In this document: positions 35,827-45,051 of the stretch, piece by piece
Layout of the letters: each line of letters begins with the position of its first letter
Numbering within the stretch: position 1 is the first letter of the stretch
DNA from: Maricaulis sp963975345
GTDB taxonomy: Bacteria > Pseudomonadota > Alphaproteobacteria > Caulobacterales > Maricaulaceae
Assembly (NCBI RefSeq): GCF_963975345.1
Contig: NZ_CAXBGE010000004.1
Span: 62,001-126,000, forward strand
Direction: 5' to 3'
Length of the DNA: 64,000 nucleotides
The notes under the pieces: generated by a model
The model's input: only the letters and a program-made list of their open reading frames with translations
Database searches by the model: none
What the model was told of the DNA's origin: nothing
Translations under genes and position numbers: made by a program

Positions 35827-36930
35827 TCATTGGTCGCTCTCCACAACGGGCTCCTCCGTCTCCTCCTCCTCCAGCAGACCGGCAAATGCCTCGCGGAAGA
35901 TGAACCAGACTGAGGTGAACAGCGCGGCGATCACCGGGCCGAGAATGATCCCGACGGCACCGAACATGGCCAGCCCGCCCAGGGTCGAGATCAGCACCAT
36001 CAGGTCTGACATTTTCGCATCCTTGCCCACCAGCATCGGCCGCAGGATATTGTCCGAGGTCGAGACCACGACGGCGCCCCAGACCGCCAGCGCGATGCCG
36101 GCGACGGGGTGACCCGAGGCGAGCAGCCAGATCGCGGCGGGCCCCCAGATCAGCGGTGGTCCGATCATCGGGATGATGGAGAGCAGGGTCGCGACCGCAG
36201 CCCAGAAGATCGCGCCGGGCACACCGGCGGCGAACAGGCCGATCCCCGTCAGCGAGCCTTGCACCAGCGCGATCAGGAAGGAGCCCTTCACCGTGGCGCG
36301 AATGGTGGAGATGGCGCGCTCGGCCAGCAATTCGCGATCCTTGCGCACCATCGGGATCAGATTGACCGCCTGGCGTCCGCTCTCGCGCCCGGTGAGCAGG
36401 AAGAAGAACAGCGCATAGATCAGGATGAAAAGGTTGAGCGCCGCGATCAGCACGCCGCCGGTGCCGGCACGCAGGCTGGAGACGAGGATGCGCCCGACCG
36501 ACCCGGCCAGCGACCCGATCTGGGTGGCGATGGTGGCCTGATACTGGATCATCTCATCGCGAAACGGCAGCCAGGCCGGCAGGCTGTCGAGCCCGTTCTC
36601 GCGGATCAGCGTCACCTGTTCCTGCACCCAGGGCGTCACCATGCCCATGACCTCAATCGCCTGCTCCGCGACGACGCCGAGCAGGATGGAGGCCGGGATC
36701 ACAAAGGCCAGCACCGAGCCGGCCACCAGCAGCCCCGCAGAAATCCCTTTGCGCCCGCCCAGCCCGGCACTGAGCCAGTCCTGCGGCGCCTGCAGGAAGA
36801 GCGTCAGAACCGCCGCGAGGAAGAGCGCCGCGAGATAATCGCGGATCATCCACAGGAAGATCCAGGAGACGACCAGCGCGAGGATAATGATGAAGCCGCG
36901 CTCGATGGCGATTTTTCGGATCGGGGTCAT
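35827..36930 (-). CDS. AI-2E family transporter (UPF0118)
   Basis: A 367-residue inner-membrane permease. About eight hydrophobic segments are seen, with two near the N-terminus (FIIILALVVSWIFLWM and LAALFLAAVLTLFLQ), one near 60-80, and the paired helices of the C-terminal half. The conserved block IPMIGPPLIWGPAAIWLLASG, followed by VVSTSDNILRPMLVG, is the family signature. Members export autoinducer-2 (TqsA) or exchange Na+/H+, so the substrate cannot be assigned. The acidic C-terminal tail (EEEETEEPVVE) is cytoplasmic. Confidence 0.9.
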   Translation of the reverse strand: MTPIRKIAIERGFIIILALVVSWIFLWMIRDYLAALFLAAVLTLFLQAPQDWLSAGLGGRKGISAGLLVAGSVLAFVIPASILLGVVAEQAIEVMGMVTPWVQEQVTLIRENGLDSLPAWLPFRDEMIQYQATIATQIGSLAGSVGRILVSSLRAGTGGVLIAALNLFILIYALFFFLLTGRESGRQAVNLIPMVRKDRELLAERAISTIRATVKGSFLIALVQGSLTGIGLFAAGVPGAIFWAAVATLLSIIPMIGPPLIWGPAAIWLLASGHPVAGIALAVWGAVVVSTSDNILRPMLVGKDAKMSDLMVLISTLGGLAMFGAVGIILGPVIAALFTSVWFIFREAFAGLLEEEETEEPVVESDQ

Positions 36931-37262
36931 GGCGGCATCTTATCGCGCGGCGCAGATTCGCCAAGGGTGGGGGCGGGCGAGCTTACTTCTTCTCATATAT
37001 ATACCTTGTCATCCCGGACCCTCGCCTTCGCGAGGGCAGGCGGATGCCCCGCGGATGCGGGGCGCAGATCCGGGACCCAGAAGCGCCAAGGCGATTCCCG
37101 TTGGGCAAACCGGCGAAATCCGAACCTTCGATACGAGAGCCACCAAGCGTCGGGCGTCTGGATCCCTGACCTATGCCCGGATCGCTTCGCGTCCGGGCAT
37201 AGGTCAGGGATGACAAAAATTTGCATTTTGTGAGTAAGAGAGGTGGCGCCATGCGCCAGCCA
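36931..37262. other. Gene-free stretch carrying a palindromic repeat pair
   Basis: This 332-base interval separates the AI-2E permease start from the TRAP large-subunit stop. The first about 70 bases should hold the permease promoter (not resolved). The rest is the inverted repeat pair listed separately. Open frames inside it are by-products of the repeats. Confidence 0.7.
37006..37216. repeat. Two inverted copies of a TGTCATCCC...CCAG palindromic repeat
   Basis: Copy 1 (37007-37080) runs from TGTCATCCCGGA to TCCGGGACCCAG. It encloses two nested perfect hairpins: CCCTCGC/GCGAGGG (37019-37036) and CCCCGC/GCGGGG (37047-37062), closed by TCCCGGA/TCCGGGA. Copy 2 (about 37159-37215) is inverted, from CTGGATCCCTGA to TCAGGGATGACA. 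It holds a perfect 19-bp stem, 37163-37181 with 37192-37210, whose loop TCGCTTCGCG can fold further. The outer ends form a 15-bp inverted repeat with one mismatch. This is a MITE- or REP-like dispersed element of a type common in alphaproteobacteria. Confidence 0.85.
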
Positions 37263-38858
37263 CTACCCGTACAACCATTCCGGCAACGCCGTCGCCAACC
37301 ACGGCAGCAGCACCACCGCCAGGATCGCCAACAACTGAATGATCACAAACGGGATCGCGCCGCGATAGATCGCCGCGGTCGTCACCGAAGGCGGGGCGAC
37401 GCCGCGCAGGTAGAAGAGGGCGAAACCAAACGGGGGCGTGAGGAAGCTGGTTTGCAGATTCATCGCCATCAACACGCCGAGCCAGACCGGGTCGATCCCC
37501 ATGACCAGCAGGATCGGCGCGACGATGGGCACGACGACGAAGGTGATCTCGATAAAGTCGAGGAAGAAGCCCAACAGGAACATCACCAGCATCACGACGG
37601 CCAGCGCGCCATACTTGCCGCCGGGCACGGCGGTGAGGGCGTGCTGCACGACGAGGTCACCGCCAAGCTCGCGGAAGATCAGGGAAAACAGCGCCGCGCC
37701 GATCAGGATCACGAACACCATGGCCGAGATATTGGCGGTCGAGGCCATCACATCGTCAAGCACGCCGGAGCGTTTCAGACGCAGCAGGCTGAGCGCCGCA
37801 CCGACCAGGGTGATGGCGACGAGCACGAAGGCGAACATCGTGGCGGCCGGGCCGAGATCGGCGACATAGAGGCGGCGGTCGGCGCCAATATTGGCGACGA
37901 CCACAAGGGCAAACAGGCCGAGCAGGGCGGCGAGGCCGGCAAAGGCGACGAGCTGGCCAGGCAACGGGTTCTTCGCAGCGCCGGCATTGCGCGCACCGGC
38001 GATAAAGGTCGCGCCCACAGCGCCGACACCGGCGGCTTCTGTGGGTGTGGCGACACCGGTCAGGATCGAGCCGAGCACGGCAGTCATCAGCGCCAGCGGG
38101 GGCAGCAGGGCGTGCAGCAGCTGACCCCAATCGGTGGTGCCTTCGCTGGCAGGAGCGGCGGGCGCGTCATTGGGGCGGAAGATGGCGATGCCGATCTGGT
38201 AGAGAATATACATGCCCACCAGAAGCAGGCCCGGGATCAGCGCGCCGGCGAAGAGATCGCCGACCGAGACGATATCCGGCGAGAAAATTCCCTGCGAGCG
38301 TTGGGCCTGCTGATAGGCATTGGAGATCTGGTCACCGAGCAGGACGAGGACGATGGAGGGCGGAATGATCTGGCCCAGCGTGCCGGACGCCGCAATCGAT
38401 CCGGCGGCGAGCTCCGGCGAATAACCGCGTTTGAGCATGGTGGGCAGGGATAACAGGCCCATCGTCACCACGGTCGCGCCGACAATGCCGGTTGAGGCGG
38501 CCAGCAGCGCGCCGACAATGATGACCGAGATGCCCAAGCCCCCGCGCATGGTGCCAAACAAGGCCCCCATCGCTTCAAGCAATTCCTCGGCGATGCGCGA
38601 TTTTTCCAGCATCACGCCCATGAAGACAAACAGCGGCACGGCGACGAGGATGGAGCGATCCATCTCCATCAGATTGCCGTAAATGCGCTGCGGGAAAGCG
38701 CGCAAATGCACCGGGTCGAACAAGCCAAGGCCCAGGCCGAGGAAGGCGAAGGCCAGTGCAACGCCGGCCAGGGTGAAGGCGACCGGATAGCCGCGCAGCA
38801 AGGCGGCGAAGGCGACCAGGAACATCAAGAAGGGCAGGAGTTCGATGAACAGGTTCAT
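37263..38858 (-). CDS. TRAP transporter large permease (DctM family)
   Basis: A 531-residue inner-membrane ion-coupled subunit with about 12 or more helices. Family blocks are LLRGYPVAFTLAGVALAF, LVAVPLFVFMGVMLEKSRIAEELLEAM, GIVGATVVTMGLLSLP, IAASGTLGQIIPPSIVLVLLG and FLDFIEITFVVVPIVAPIL. It is about 100 residues longer than typical DctM (about 430); the extra sequence lies mid-protein (around residues 210-365), with an added hydrophobic loop region. This longer form is usual for TRAP systems of the keto-acid or mannitol/chloroaromatic type. It starts 2 bases before the small-subunit stop codon region, so the subunits are coupled. The start at 38858 is MNLFIELLPFLMF. Confidence 0.93.
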   Translation of the reverse strand: MNLFIELLPFLMFLVAFAALLRGYPVAFTLAGVALAFAFLGLGLGLFDPVHLRAFPQRIYGNLMEMDRSILVAVPLFVFMGVMLEKSRIAEELLEAMGALFGTMRGGLGISVIIVGALLAASTGIVGATVVTMGLLSLPTMLKRGYSPELAAGSIAASGTLGQIIPPSIVLVLLGDQISNAYQQAQRSQGIFSPDIVSVGDLFAGALIPGLLLVGMYILYQIGIAIFRPNDAPAAPASEGTTDWGQLLHALLPPLALMTAVLGSILTGVATPTEAAGVGAVGATFIAGARNAGAAKNPLPGQLVAFAGLAALLGLFALVVVANIGADRRLYVADLGPAATMFAFVLVAITLVGAALSLLRLKRSGVLDDVMASTANISAMVFVILIGAALFSLIFRELGGDLVVQHALTAVPGGKYGALAVVMLVMFLLGFFLDFIEITFVVVPIVAPILLVMGIDPVWLGVLMAMNLQTSFLTPPFGFALFYLRGVAPPSVTTAAIYRGAIPFVIIQLLAILAVVLLPWLATALPEWLYG

Positions 38859-38859
38859 C

Positions 38860-39645
38860 CTACATCTCTCCCGCGCTGGCATTGGCCGGGGTTGGCGGCG
38901 CCTCCTGGCCGGCAATCGTCAGGGCGGCACGGGCCGCCATTGAAAGGCCTTGCAGGATCATCAGGATGGCAAACAGCGGGATGGCGGTCTTCAGCGCAAA
39001 GACCAGCGGCAGACCGTCAGCTTCGCGCGAACGCTCCAGAATGCGCCAGGTCGAATTCATATAGCCGGTTGAAGCCCACAGGATCAGCGCGCTCGTCGGG
39101 ATCAGGGCGAGATAAGTGCCGATCAGATCAACCCAGGCTTTGCCGCGCTCGCTCATCTTGGAATAGAAAATATCGACTCTGACATGGCCGTCGCTGAGCA
39201 GGGTTGAGGCTGAGGCGAGCAGGAAGAGCAAGGCGTGCATGTAGATGACGCTCTCGGCCAGCTTGGTCGAGGCATAGCCGAACACATAGCGCTGGATCAC
39301 CACCGTCGCCGTCGCGATCACCAGGCCGAGCGCGAACCAGCGCGCCGCGCCGCCCAAGCTCAGATTGAGGGAGTCGATGAGGCCGATGGCGCGGCGCAGG
39401 CCGCCGGCGAGGATAGTTGGCAGGGTGAGGAAGCGTCCGGCCAGACCGGCCACTAGCGGGATTAGCAGCAGCGGCCAACCATATTGACCCAGCGTGCCGA
39501 GCACGCCGCCAATCGCCTGGGCCTGGCTGGCCAGATGCTCGCTCGCCCAAGCGGCAACGCCGCCGCCAGTGGCGATATCGCCCACCGTCAGCGCCAGCAT
39601 GAGCGCACCGGTCGTCAGGATCAGTCCGTCGCCCGCGCGTCTCAT
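38860..39645 (-). CDS. TRAP transporter small permease (DctQ family), extended N-terminus
   Basis: A 261-residue membrane subunit that bridges the binding protein and the large permease. The DctQ core is residues about 90-240, with four helices and VIQRYVFGYASTKLAESVIYMHA and DGHVRVDIFYSKMSERGKAWVD as signatures. Ahead of it are about 85 extra residues with two hydrophobic segments (LILTTGALMLALTV and YGWPLLLIPLVAGLAG), so it is longer than the usual 160-180. It lies 2 bases from the binding-protein gene and 2 from the large permease. Confidence 0.9.
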   Translation of the reverse strand: MRRAGDGLILTTGALMLALTVGDIATGGGVAAWASEHLASQAQAIGGVLGTLGQYGWPLLLIPLVAGLAGRFLTLPTILAGGLRRAIGLIDSLNLSLGGAARWFALGLVIATATVVIQRYVFGYASTKLAESVIYMHALLFLLASASTLLSDGHVRVDIFYSKMSERGKAWVDLIGTYLALIPTSALILWASTGYMNSTWRILERSREADGLPLVFALKTAIPLFAILMILQGLSMAARAALTIAGQEAPPTPANASAGEM

Positions 39646-39647
39646 GC

Positions 39648-40763
39648 CTAGCGGCCCAGCACGCGTTCGCGCTGTGCCATATAGGGCATCTCGGAGATCC
39701 GGTCCCAGCCACGCATCGCGTTGCGCGCGGCCAGATAGCTGTCATAGACACGCCGCGTCATCGCATCGCCATTGGCGGTGTCGGCCACGACCTGTTCTGA
39801 GACCACACCAATCCGGTCCCAGATCTCGTCGCTGAAGGAGCGCAATTGCACACCGTGCTGATTGATCAGCACATCCAGCGCGAGGGCATTTTGATACTGG
39901 AACTCGGCCAGGCACTGATTATTGGCGGCCCAGCATGCCTGTTTCAGGATGGCCTTGTGGTCGGATTCAAGACCGTTCCAGACATCGAGATTGATGCCGA
40001 CGCCGAGGCTCGAGCCTGGTTCGTGAAAGCCGGGGCCGTAATAATAGGGCGCTTCGCGATAGAAGCCGAAGGCAAGATCATTCCACGGGCCGACCCATTC
40101 GGTCGCGTCGATGGCGCCCGATTGCAGCGCCGGATAAATCTCACCGCCCGAGAGGGTGACGGCGGCGGCGCCAAGCTCGCGCAGCACCGAGCCGCCGAGG
40201 CCCGGCATCCGCATGCGCAGACCGCGGAAATCTTCCAGCGTATTGATTTCGCGTTTGAACCAACCGGCCATCTGGTGGCCGGAATTGCCCGCTTGGAAGG
40301 GCTTGATGTTGAATTGGGCCGAAAGCTCGTCCCACAACGCTTGGCCACCGCCAAACTCGACCCAGCCCATGATCTCGCTCGCGGTCATGCCCATCGGCAC
40401 GGCTGTGAAGAAATTGAAGGCTTGCGACTTGCCCTGCCAGTAATATTCGGCGCCGTGATACATGTCGGCGGTGCCTTCGGAGACCGCATCAAAGGCCTCA
40501 AAGGCGCTGACCAGCTCGCCAGCGGCATAGACGCGAACCTCCAACGAGCCGCCCGAGGCGGCAGTGGCGAAGGCGGCGACATTATTGGCGGCCGTGCCGA
40601 GGCCGGGGAAATTGGCCGGCCAGGTCGTGACCATGCGCAATTGCTTGACGCCGCGCAGAATGGCTGGCGAGGCGGGGGCGGCCGTCTGGGTCGTGTCGCC
40701 GCAGGCGGTTGCGACGGTTGCCGCGGCGATGCTCGCACCGCTGAGAAATGTGCGTCTGTCCAT
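39648..40763 (-). CDS. TRAP transporter solute-binding protein (DctP), probable Tat lipoprotein
   Basis: A 371-residue periplasmic binding protein. The N-terminus MDRRTFLSGASIAAATVATA carries a twin-arginine-like RR and is followed by a lipobox-type cysteine (ATAC^GD). Signature blocks are KQLRMVTTWPANFPGLG, MYHGAEYYWQGKSQAFNFFTAVPMGM (partial), FGGGQALWDEL, LRMRMPGLGGSVLRELGA and GAIDATEWVGPWNDLAFGFY. These match the TakP-type branch that binds 2-oxo acids, so pyruvate or other alpha-keto acids are the likely cargo (inferred). The start at 40763 is backed by GGGAGA upstream. Confidence 0.92.
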   Translation of the reverse strand: MDRRTFLSGASIAAATVATACGDTTQTAAPASPAILRGVKQLRMVTTWPANFPGLGTAANNVAAFATAASGGSLEVRVYAAGELVSAFEAFDAVSEGTADMYHGAEYYWQGKSQAFNFFTAVPMGMTASEIMGWVEFGGGQALWDELSAQFNIKPFQAGNSGHQMAGWFKREINTLEDFRGLRMRMPGLGGSVLRELGAAAVTLSGGEIYPALQSGAIDATEWVGPWNDLAFGFYREAPYYYGPGFHEPGSSLGVGINLDVWNGLESDHKAILKQACWAANNQCLAEFQYQNALALDVLINQHGVQLRSFSDEIWDRIGVVSEQVVADTANGDAMTRRVYDSYLAARNAMRGWDRISEMPYMAQRERVLGR

Positions 40764-40785
40764 GAATGTCTCCCCCAAGAGTGCG

Positions 40786-41556
40786 TCAGTCGTGTTTCGG
40801 CGTGCAGTCTATGTCGTCCTCATCCTCGAATTCCAGCTCGGCATGCGGCTGCCAACCCGCCGGGGTGAGGACTTGAAGTGGTTGGAACTCGGCCTTGTAG
40901 GTCATTTTGCGGCTGCCGCGAACCCAATAGCCCAGATAGACGAAGGGCAGGCTGGCAAGCTCCGCCTGTCGGATCGCATCGAGAATCATATAGGCGCCAA
41001 GGCTGCGGCGTCCGGCGTCCGGATCGAAAAAGCTGTAAATCATCGACAGTCCGTCGCGCAGTCGATCGGTCAGGACCGCCGCCACCAGTTCGCCTTCCGC
41101 ATCGCGGTATTCGGTCAAATGGGTGCGCTGGGCGCCATCCTCGATCATCATCACGAATTCGCCGAACGACATGCCCGCCATATCGCCATCATGATGGCGG
41201 CTTTCCAGATAGCGATCGAGCAGCTCATATTGTTCCATCGTCGCCGCCACTGCGTGGGTGGAGACTCGCAAATCGCTGTTGCGACTCAGAATTTTGCGCC
41301 AACGCCTTTTCCAGATGAAGTGCCCGGTATCGATGCGGACCGAGCGGCAGGCATCGCATTTCTCGCAGGCTGGCCGGTAGAGGACGGCCTGGCTGCGGCG
41401 AAAGCCGGCATGGGTGAGGGCGTCGTTCAGCGCCGGACCTTCGCCGGGTTCGATCCGGGTGAAGACCTTGCGTTCCATCCGGCCCGGCAGATAGGGGCAG
41501 GGCGCGGACGCGGTCAGGAAAAATGGAATTTGTTGGGTGGCAAACGGGTGGGTCAC
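40786..41556 (-). CDS. bpt: Aspartate/glutamate leucyltransferase (N-degron pathway)
   Basis: A 256-residue transferase that adds Leu from Leu-tRNA to N-terminal Asp or Glu of proteins, marking them for ClpAP via ClpS. The N-terminal cysteine block PCPYLPGRMERKVFTRI and RPACEKCDACRSVRID, then FEWTM-like core and GYWVRGSRKMTYKAEFQPLQ, match the ATE1-related Bpt family. The start is a GTG with AGG about 8 bases upstream. It has no operon partner: the neighbouring TRAP genes are 23 bases downstream on the same strand and may only read from it. Confidence 0.92.
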   Translation of the reverse strand: MTHPFATQQIPFFLTASAPCPYLPGRMERKVFTRIEPGEGPALNDALTHAGFRRSQAVLYRPACEKCDACRSVRIDTGHFIWKRRWRKILSRNSDLRVSTHAVAATMEQYELLDRYLESRHHDGDMAGMSFGEFVMMIEDGAQRTHLTEYRDAEGELVAAVLTDRLRDGLSMIYSFFDPDAGRRSLGAYMILDAIRQAELASLPFVYLGYWVRGSRKMTYKAEFQPLQVLTPAGWQPHAELEFEDEDDIDCTPKHD

Positions 41557-41611
41557 GTTTTCGCCTTGGGTTCAATCTGGATGCTCAATCGAGCGGGTTA
41601 CTGGAGCGCGC

Positions 41612-43459
41612 TCAAGCCCCACCGAGCGCGTAATACATCGCAATATAGGCGGTATATCCGGCCCAGAACAAGATGATAAGTGGTGTGCCGGCGCGCAGAT
41701 AGTCGATGAAGCGATAATGGCCCGGCCCCATCACCAGCAAATTGGTCTGATATCCGATCGGTGTGGCGAAGGACGTATTGGCGGCCAACAGTACCGTCAT
41801 CGCGAACAGGGTCGGGTCTGCGCCCATCTGGTGCGCGGCTCCGATGGCGATCGGCGTGAACAGAATGGCCGTGGCGTTGTTGGACAGGACATTGGTCAAA
41901 AGCGCGACCAGAATGAACAGGGCCGACATCAGCACAACAGGCCCGAACGGCTCAAACACCGAAACGACGCCGAGCGCCAGCAAGTCGGCCGCGCCGGTGG
42001 ACTGCATGGCCGTGCCGAGGGCGATGGCCGATCCGATCAGCAGATAGACCCGGATATCGACGGCGCGCGCCGCCTGACGGGTATTGAGACAACCACCAAC
42101 GATCATCGCGACAGCGCCGAGGAAGGAGGCGACTGCAATCGGCATGGTTCCCGTCGCGGCGAAGAGGACGACCCCGGCGAAGATCGCGCGCGCAATATTG
42201 GCGCGGCGCGGGTCGGCCAGGGCCGTCGAGGACCACTCCATCAGCAGAAGATCACGATCAGCCCGCATCGAGCGCATCGCATTGGAGGTGCCGAACAATA
42301 ACAATGTGTCGCCCGCCTCGAGACGGATCTCTCCCATGCGCGAGCGGATCATCCGGCTGCGGCGTTGGATCCCCAGCACAACGCACCCGGTGGCATGGCG
42401 AAAGCCAATCTGGGCAATCGTCCGGCCGATCAGGCGCGAGCCTGGCGCGACCACAGCTTCAGTCATTTTCAACTGGTCGCCCGGGTTGGGCTCCTCGCCG
42501 GGGCCAGGGCCGGAGGTCCGCAACAGGCCGCGCATGAAATCAGCGTTTTTCGAGAGAAGGTCGGTGAGGGTCTGGCGCGTCGCGGCGACGATGACAAGAT
42601 CACCCGGACGCAATTCTATCTGGTCGAAGGGCGGGAGCAAGGCGTGCTCGCCGCGCTGGATCATGCGCACGGTCATGTCAGGCAAATCGACGAACATGCC
42701 GGCGACTGGTTTCTTGCCGGCCAGCGGGTGATCACTGGTCACTTCAAGCTGGGCGATGAATTGGCGCCCGCCGGCGCCGGCCAGTTCTTCTTCCATCGAA
42801 GAGTGATCGGGCAGAAGCTTGGGCAGGATGAACATGACGTAGAGCACGCCAATCCCCGCGAGGAAAAGGCCCGGTCCGGTCGGGGCGAAAAACCCCAGAT
42901 GGACGCCGGTTGTCGTCAGCAGTGAATCGGCGACGAGAAGATTGGTTGAGGAGCCTATGAGCGTCGTCATTCCAGCGAAAATGCAGATATAGCTCAACGG
43001 GATCATGAGTTTGGAGGCGCTCTGTTCCATCCGCTTGGCGATGGCGCCGAGGATGGGAACGAACATCACCACGACTGGCGTATTGTTGATAAAAGCACTG
43101 ATCACAAAGACAAAGGCGAACATGCCCAGCAGTGTCGCTTTAGGGTATTGGTCGAAGGAGCGCAGCAACGCCTGGGTTGGACCTTCCATTGCGCCGGTCT
43201 GGAATATGCCCTGACCCACGATCAGCAAGGCCATGATCGTGATCAAGGCCGGGTTGGCGAAGCCGGCCAACAGTGCGCTGACCGAGGGATTGTCGGTTTC
43301 GAGCGGGAAAAAATGGAAAAAGACCAGCAATATGGCCACGATGGCCGCAGAGACCATTTCGATCGCGAAACGCTCCCAGCAATAGAAAACAATCGCGATA
43401 CACAGGCCGGCAAGCACAGCCCACATCTGCCAATCGTTTACCGATGTCATGTCTGGCAT
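41612..43459 (-). CDS. SLC13/DASS-type permease with TrkA-C domains
   Basis: A 615-residue inner-membrane Na+- or anion-coupled transporter. There are about 11-12 helices in two halves. The substrate/sodium motifs are SSTNLLV after TTLIG and, in the second half, NVLSNNATAILFTPI, with INNTPVVVMFVP as an inverted-repeat counterpart. Between the halves are two cytosolic RCK_C (TrkA-C) domains (GRQFIAQLEVTSDHPLAGKK and LKMTEAVVAPGSRLIGRTIA). Similar proteins carry sulfate, di/tricarboxylates or arsenite-like ions, so the substrate is open. An alternative start is 43450. Confidence 0.9.
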   Translation of the reverse strand: MPDMTSVNDWQMWAVLAGLCIAIVFYCWERFAIEMVSAAIVAILLVFFHFFPLETDNPSVSALLAGFANPALITIMALLIVGQGIFQTGAMEGPTQALLRSFDQYPKATLLGMFAFVFVISAFINNTPVVVMFVPILGAIAKRMEQSASKLMIPLSYICIFAGMTTLIGSSTNLLVADSLLTTTGVHLGFFAPTGPGLFLAGIGVLYVMFILPKLLPDHSSMEEELAGAGGRQFIAQLEVTSDHPLAGKKPVAGMFVDLPDMTVRMIQRGEHALLPPFDQIELRPGDLVIVAATRQTLTDLLSKNADFMRGLLRTSGPGPGEEPNPGDQLKMTEAVVAPGSRLIGRTIAQIGFRHATGCVVLGIQRRSRMIRSRMGEIRLEAGDTLLLFGTSNAMRSMRADRDLLLMEWSSTALADPRRANIARAIFAGVVLFAATGTMPIAVASFLGAVAMIVGGCLNTRQAARAVDIRVYLLIGSAIALGTAMQSTGAADLLALGVVSVFEPFGPVVLMSALFILVALLTNVLSNNATAILFTPIAIGAAHQMGADPTLFAMTVLLAANTSFATPIGYQTNLLVMGPGHYRFIDYLRAGTPLIILFWAGYTAYIAMYYALGGA

Positions 43460-43584
43460 ATTGTTGTTTCAGGAAGCGTCGGACCCGATCTGGCCATTGC
43501 AAGGCTAGCATGCGGCCGCCGCGCTTGCGAAGCCCTTTTGGTGCGTGGCGCTGTCTGTGATGTCGCTTCGGTCTCAGTCAGAAA

Positions 43585-44499
43585 TCAGAGTTCGTGACCG
43601 GACGGCAGGATAGGTGCTTCGCGCAGCAGCACAATCGAGATGCGTCGATTGCCGGGCATGTAGGGATCGTCGGGATAAAGTGGTTCGGACCCCGCCTTGC
43701 CCCGCACGTCATAGATGCGGTCATCATTGACCCCGGCCTCTTGTAGCACGGCGCGCGCGGCATTGGCGCGGTCAGCTGAAAGATTCCAGTTGGTGTAGTC
43801 GCCGCTGCCGGCCGGCCCGGAATCGGTGTGACCGGAGATCGACAGGCGATTGGGTAGGCGGTCTGCAATGGCGGCAATGGCGTTGAGCAGGGTCACTGCG
43901 CGGGGATTTGGCTCGGCGACGCCGGGCTGGAACATCGGCCGCCCCTCTTGGTCGATCAACTGGATGCGCAGACCTTCCGGGGTGACGTCCATGATGACCT
44001 GGTTGGAGAGCTCGGCCAGTTCCGGCATTGATTGCATCGCTTGGCGCAGTGACATCGCAGCGCTCTGGAACAGGGCATCCTCGCGGCGTTGTTGTGCCTG
44101 GGCCATAGCGGACTGGGTGACTTGCGGGGTCTCGGTCGATTCGGATGTCGAGGCCGGCGTCGCCTGCTCGCTCTCATCGCTGTCCTGCGGCACAGTCGGG
44201 GCGAGGCGGCGCACCATTGAAGCATCGCCATTGCCCTGCACGCCATCCTGACCTGGCGTCGTGCCGCCAAAAGGCTGACCCGATCCAGAGGTCGAGGGGC
44301 TCACACTGGCGGGTGCGAAGTAGTCGGCAATGCCACGCTTTTGCTCGGGCGTGGTGGTATTGATCAGCCACATCAAGAGGAAGAAGGCCATCATCGCGGT
44401 CACGAAATCGGCATAGGCAACTTTCCAGGCACCGCCATGGTGTCCGCCTGCGACCTTGGTGATCTTCTTGATGATGATCGGCCTGTCGTTCGCCGCCAT
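43585..44499 (-). CDS. motB: Flagellar motor stator protein MotB
   Basis: A 304-residue stator subunit. The N-terminal transmembrane helix has the proton-path aspartate D31 in VAYADFVTAMMAFFLLMWL. A linker rich in Ser/Thr/Glu/Gln follows (about residues 60-140), then an OmpA-like peptidoglycan-binding domain with LSISGHTDSGP and SADRANAARAVLQEAGV. MotA, normally the partner, is not in the window, so this is a solitary motB. A GGTGG box precedes the start. It diverges from the flavin reductase gene. Confidence 0.95.
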   Translation of the reverse strand: MAANDRPIIIKKITKVAGGHHGGAWKVAYADFVTAMMAFFLLMWLINTTTPEQKRGIADYFAPASVSPSTSGSGQPFGGTTPGQDGVQGNGDASMVRRLAPTVPQDSDESEQATPASTSESTETPQVTQSAMAQAQQRREDALFQSAAMSLRQAMQSMPELAELSNQVIMDVTPEGLRIQLIDQEGRPMFQPGVAEPNPRAVTLLNAIAAIADRLPNRLSISGHTDSGPAGSGDYTNWNLSADRANAARAVLQEAGVNDDRIYDVRGKAGSEPLYPDDPYMPGNRRISIVLLREAPILPSGHEL

Positions 44500-44586
44500 G
44501 TCTACCCACCTTGTTTACACTCACCCAACTCCTGTAGACGGTTAACGTTAAGGCCAGGTTTCGAGCCGGTATGTGAAGGGAAGACT

Positions 44587-45051
44587 TTGATTGATAGCCG
44601 AGCTTTCCGCGACGCTTTGGGGTGTTACCCCACGGGCGTGACCATCGTCTCGACCTATGCCGGTGGCGTTGCCCTGGGCATGACGGTGAATTCCTTCGCC
44701 TCGGTTTCGCTTGAGCCACCGCTGGTTCTCTGGTCGATCGAGCGCACGACGCATCGCTATGATTTGTTACGCAACGCGAAGGATTACGCGATCAATATCC
44801 TGGCGCATGACCAGTCCGCCATGGCGGAGCTCTGTGCCCATGAGGCCAATCTCGCCGCTTGCGGTGCAAGCTGGTCAGGCGATGTGGCACCGCTGATCGA
44901 CGGCGCTGTCGCGCGCCTCCTGTGCCGCCAGCACGCGGTTCATTCGGGTGGCGATCACGACATCATCATTGGCGAAGTCATCGCTTTCGATACACTGCGG
45001 CCGGTGGAGTCCCTGCTGTTTTCGCGCGGCAGCTACGGCAAGGCGGGCTGA
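44587..45051 (+). CDS. Flavin reductase-like FMN-binding protein
   Basis: A 154-residue protein of the flavin reductase (DIM6/NTAB) split-barrel family. Blocks are FRDALGCYPTGVTIVSTY, MTVNSFASVSLEPPLVLWSI and the C-terminal HDIIIGEVIAFD. Such enzymes reduce flavin with NAD(P)H for a monooxygenase partner; no monooxygenase is nearby. The start is the TTG at 44587 with an AAGGGA-type site about 5 bases upstream; upstream in-frame sequence overlaps the motB leader. The end overlaps the convergent acylase gene by 19 bases. Confidence 0.85.
   Translation: MIDSRAFRDALGCYPTGVTIVSTYAGGVALGMTVNSFASVSLEPPLVLWSIERTTHRYDLLRNAKDYAINILAHDQSAMAELCAHEANLAACGASWSGDVAPLIDGAVARLLCRQHAVHSGGDHDIIIGEVIAFDTLRPVESLLFSRGSYGKAG

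Noticed and set aside
36983..37252. Overlapping ORFs on both strands within the repeat region
   Set aside because: They arise from the palindromic repeat, contain repeated DLCPD/GHRSG-type words and lack ribosome sites.
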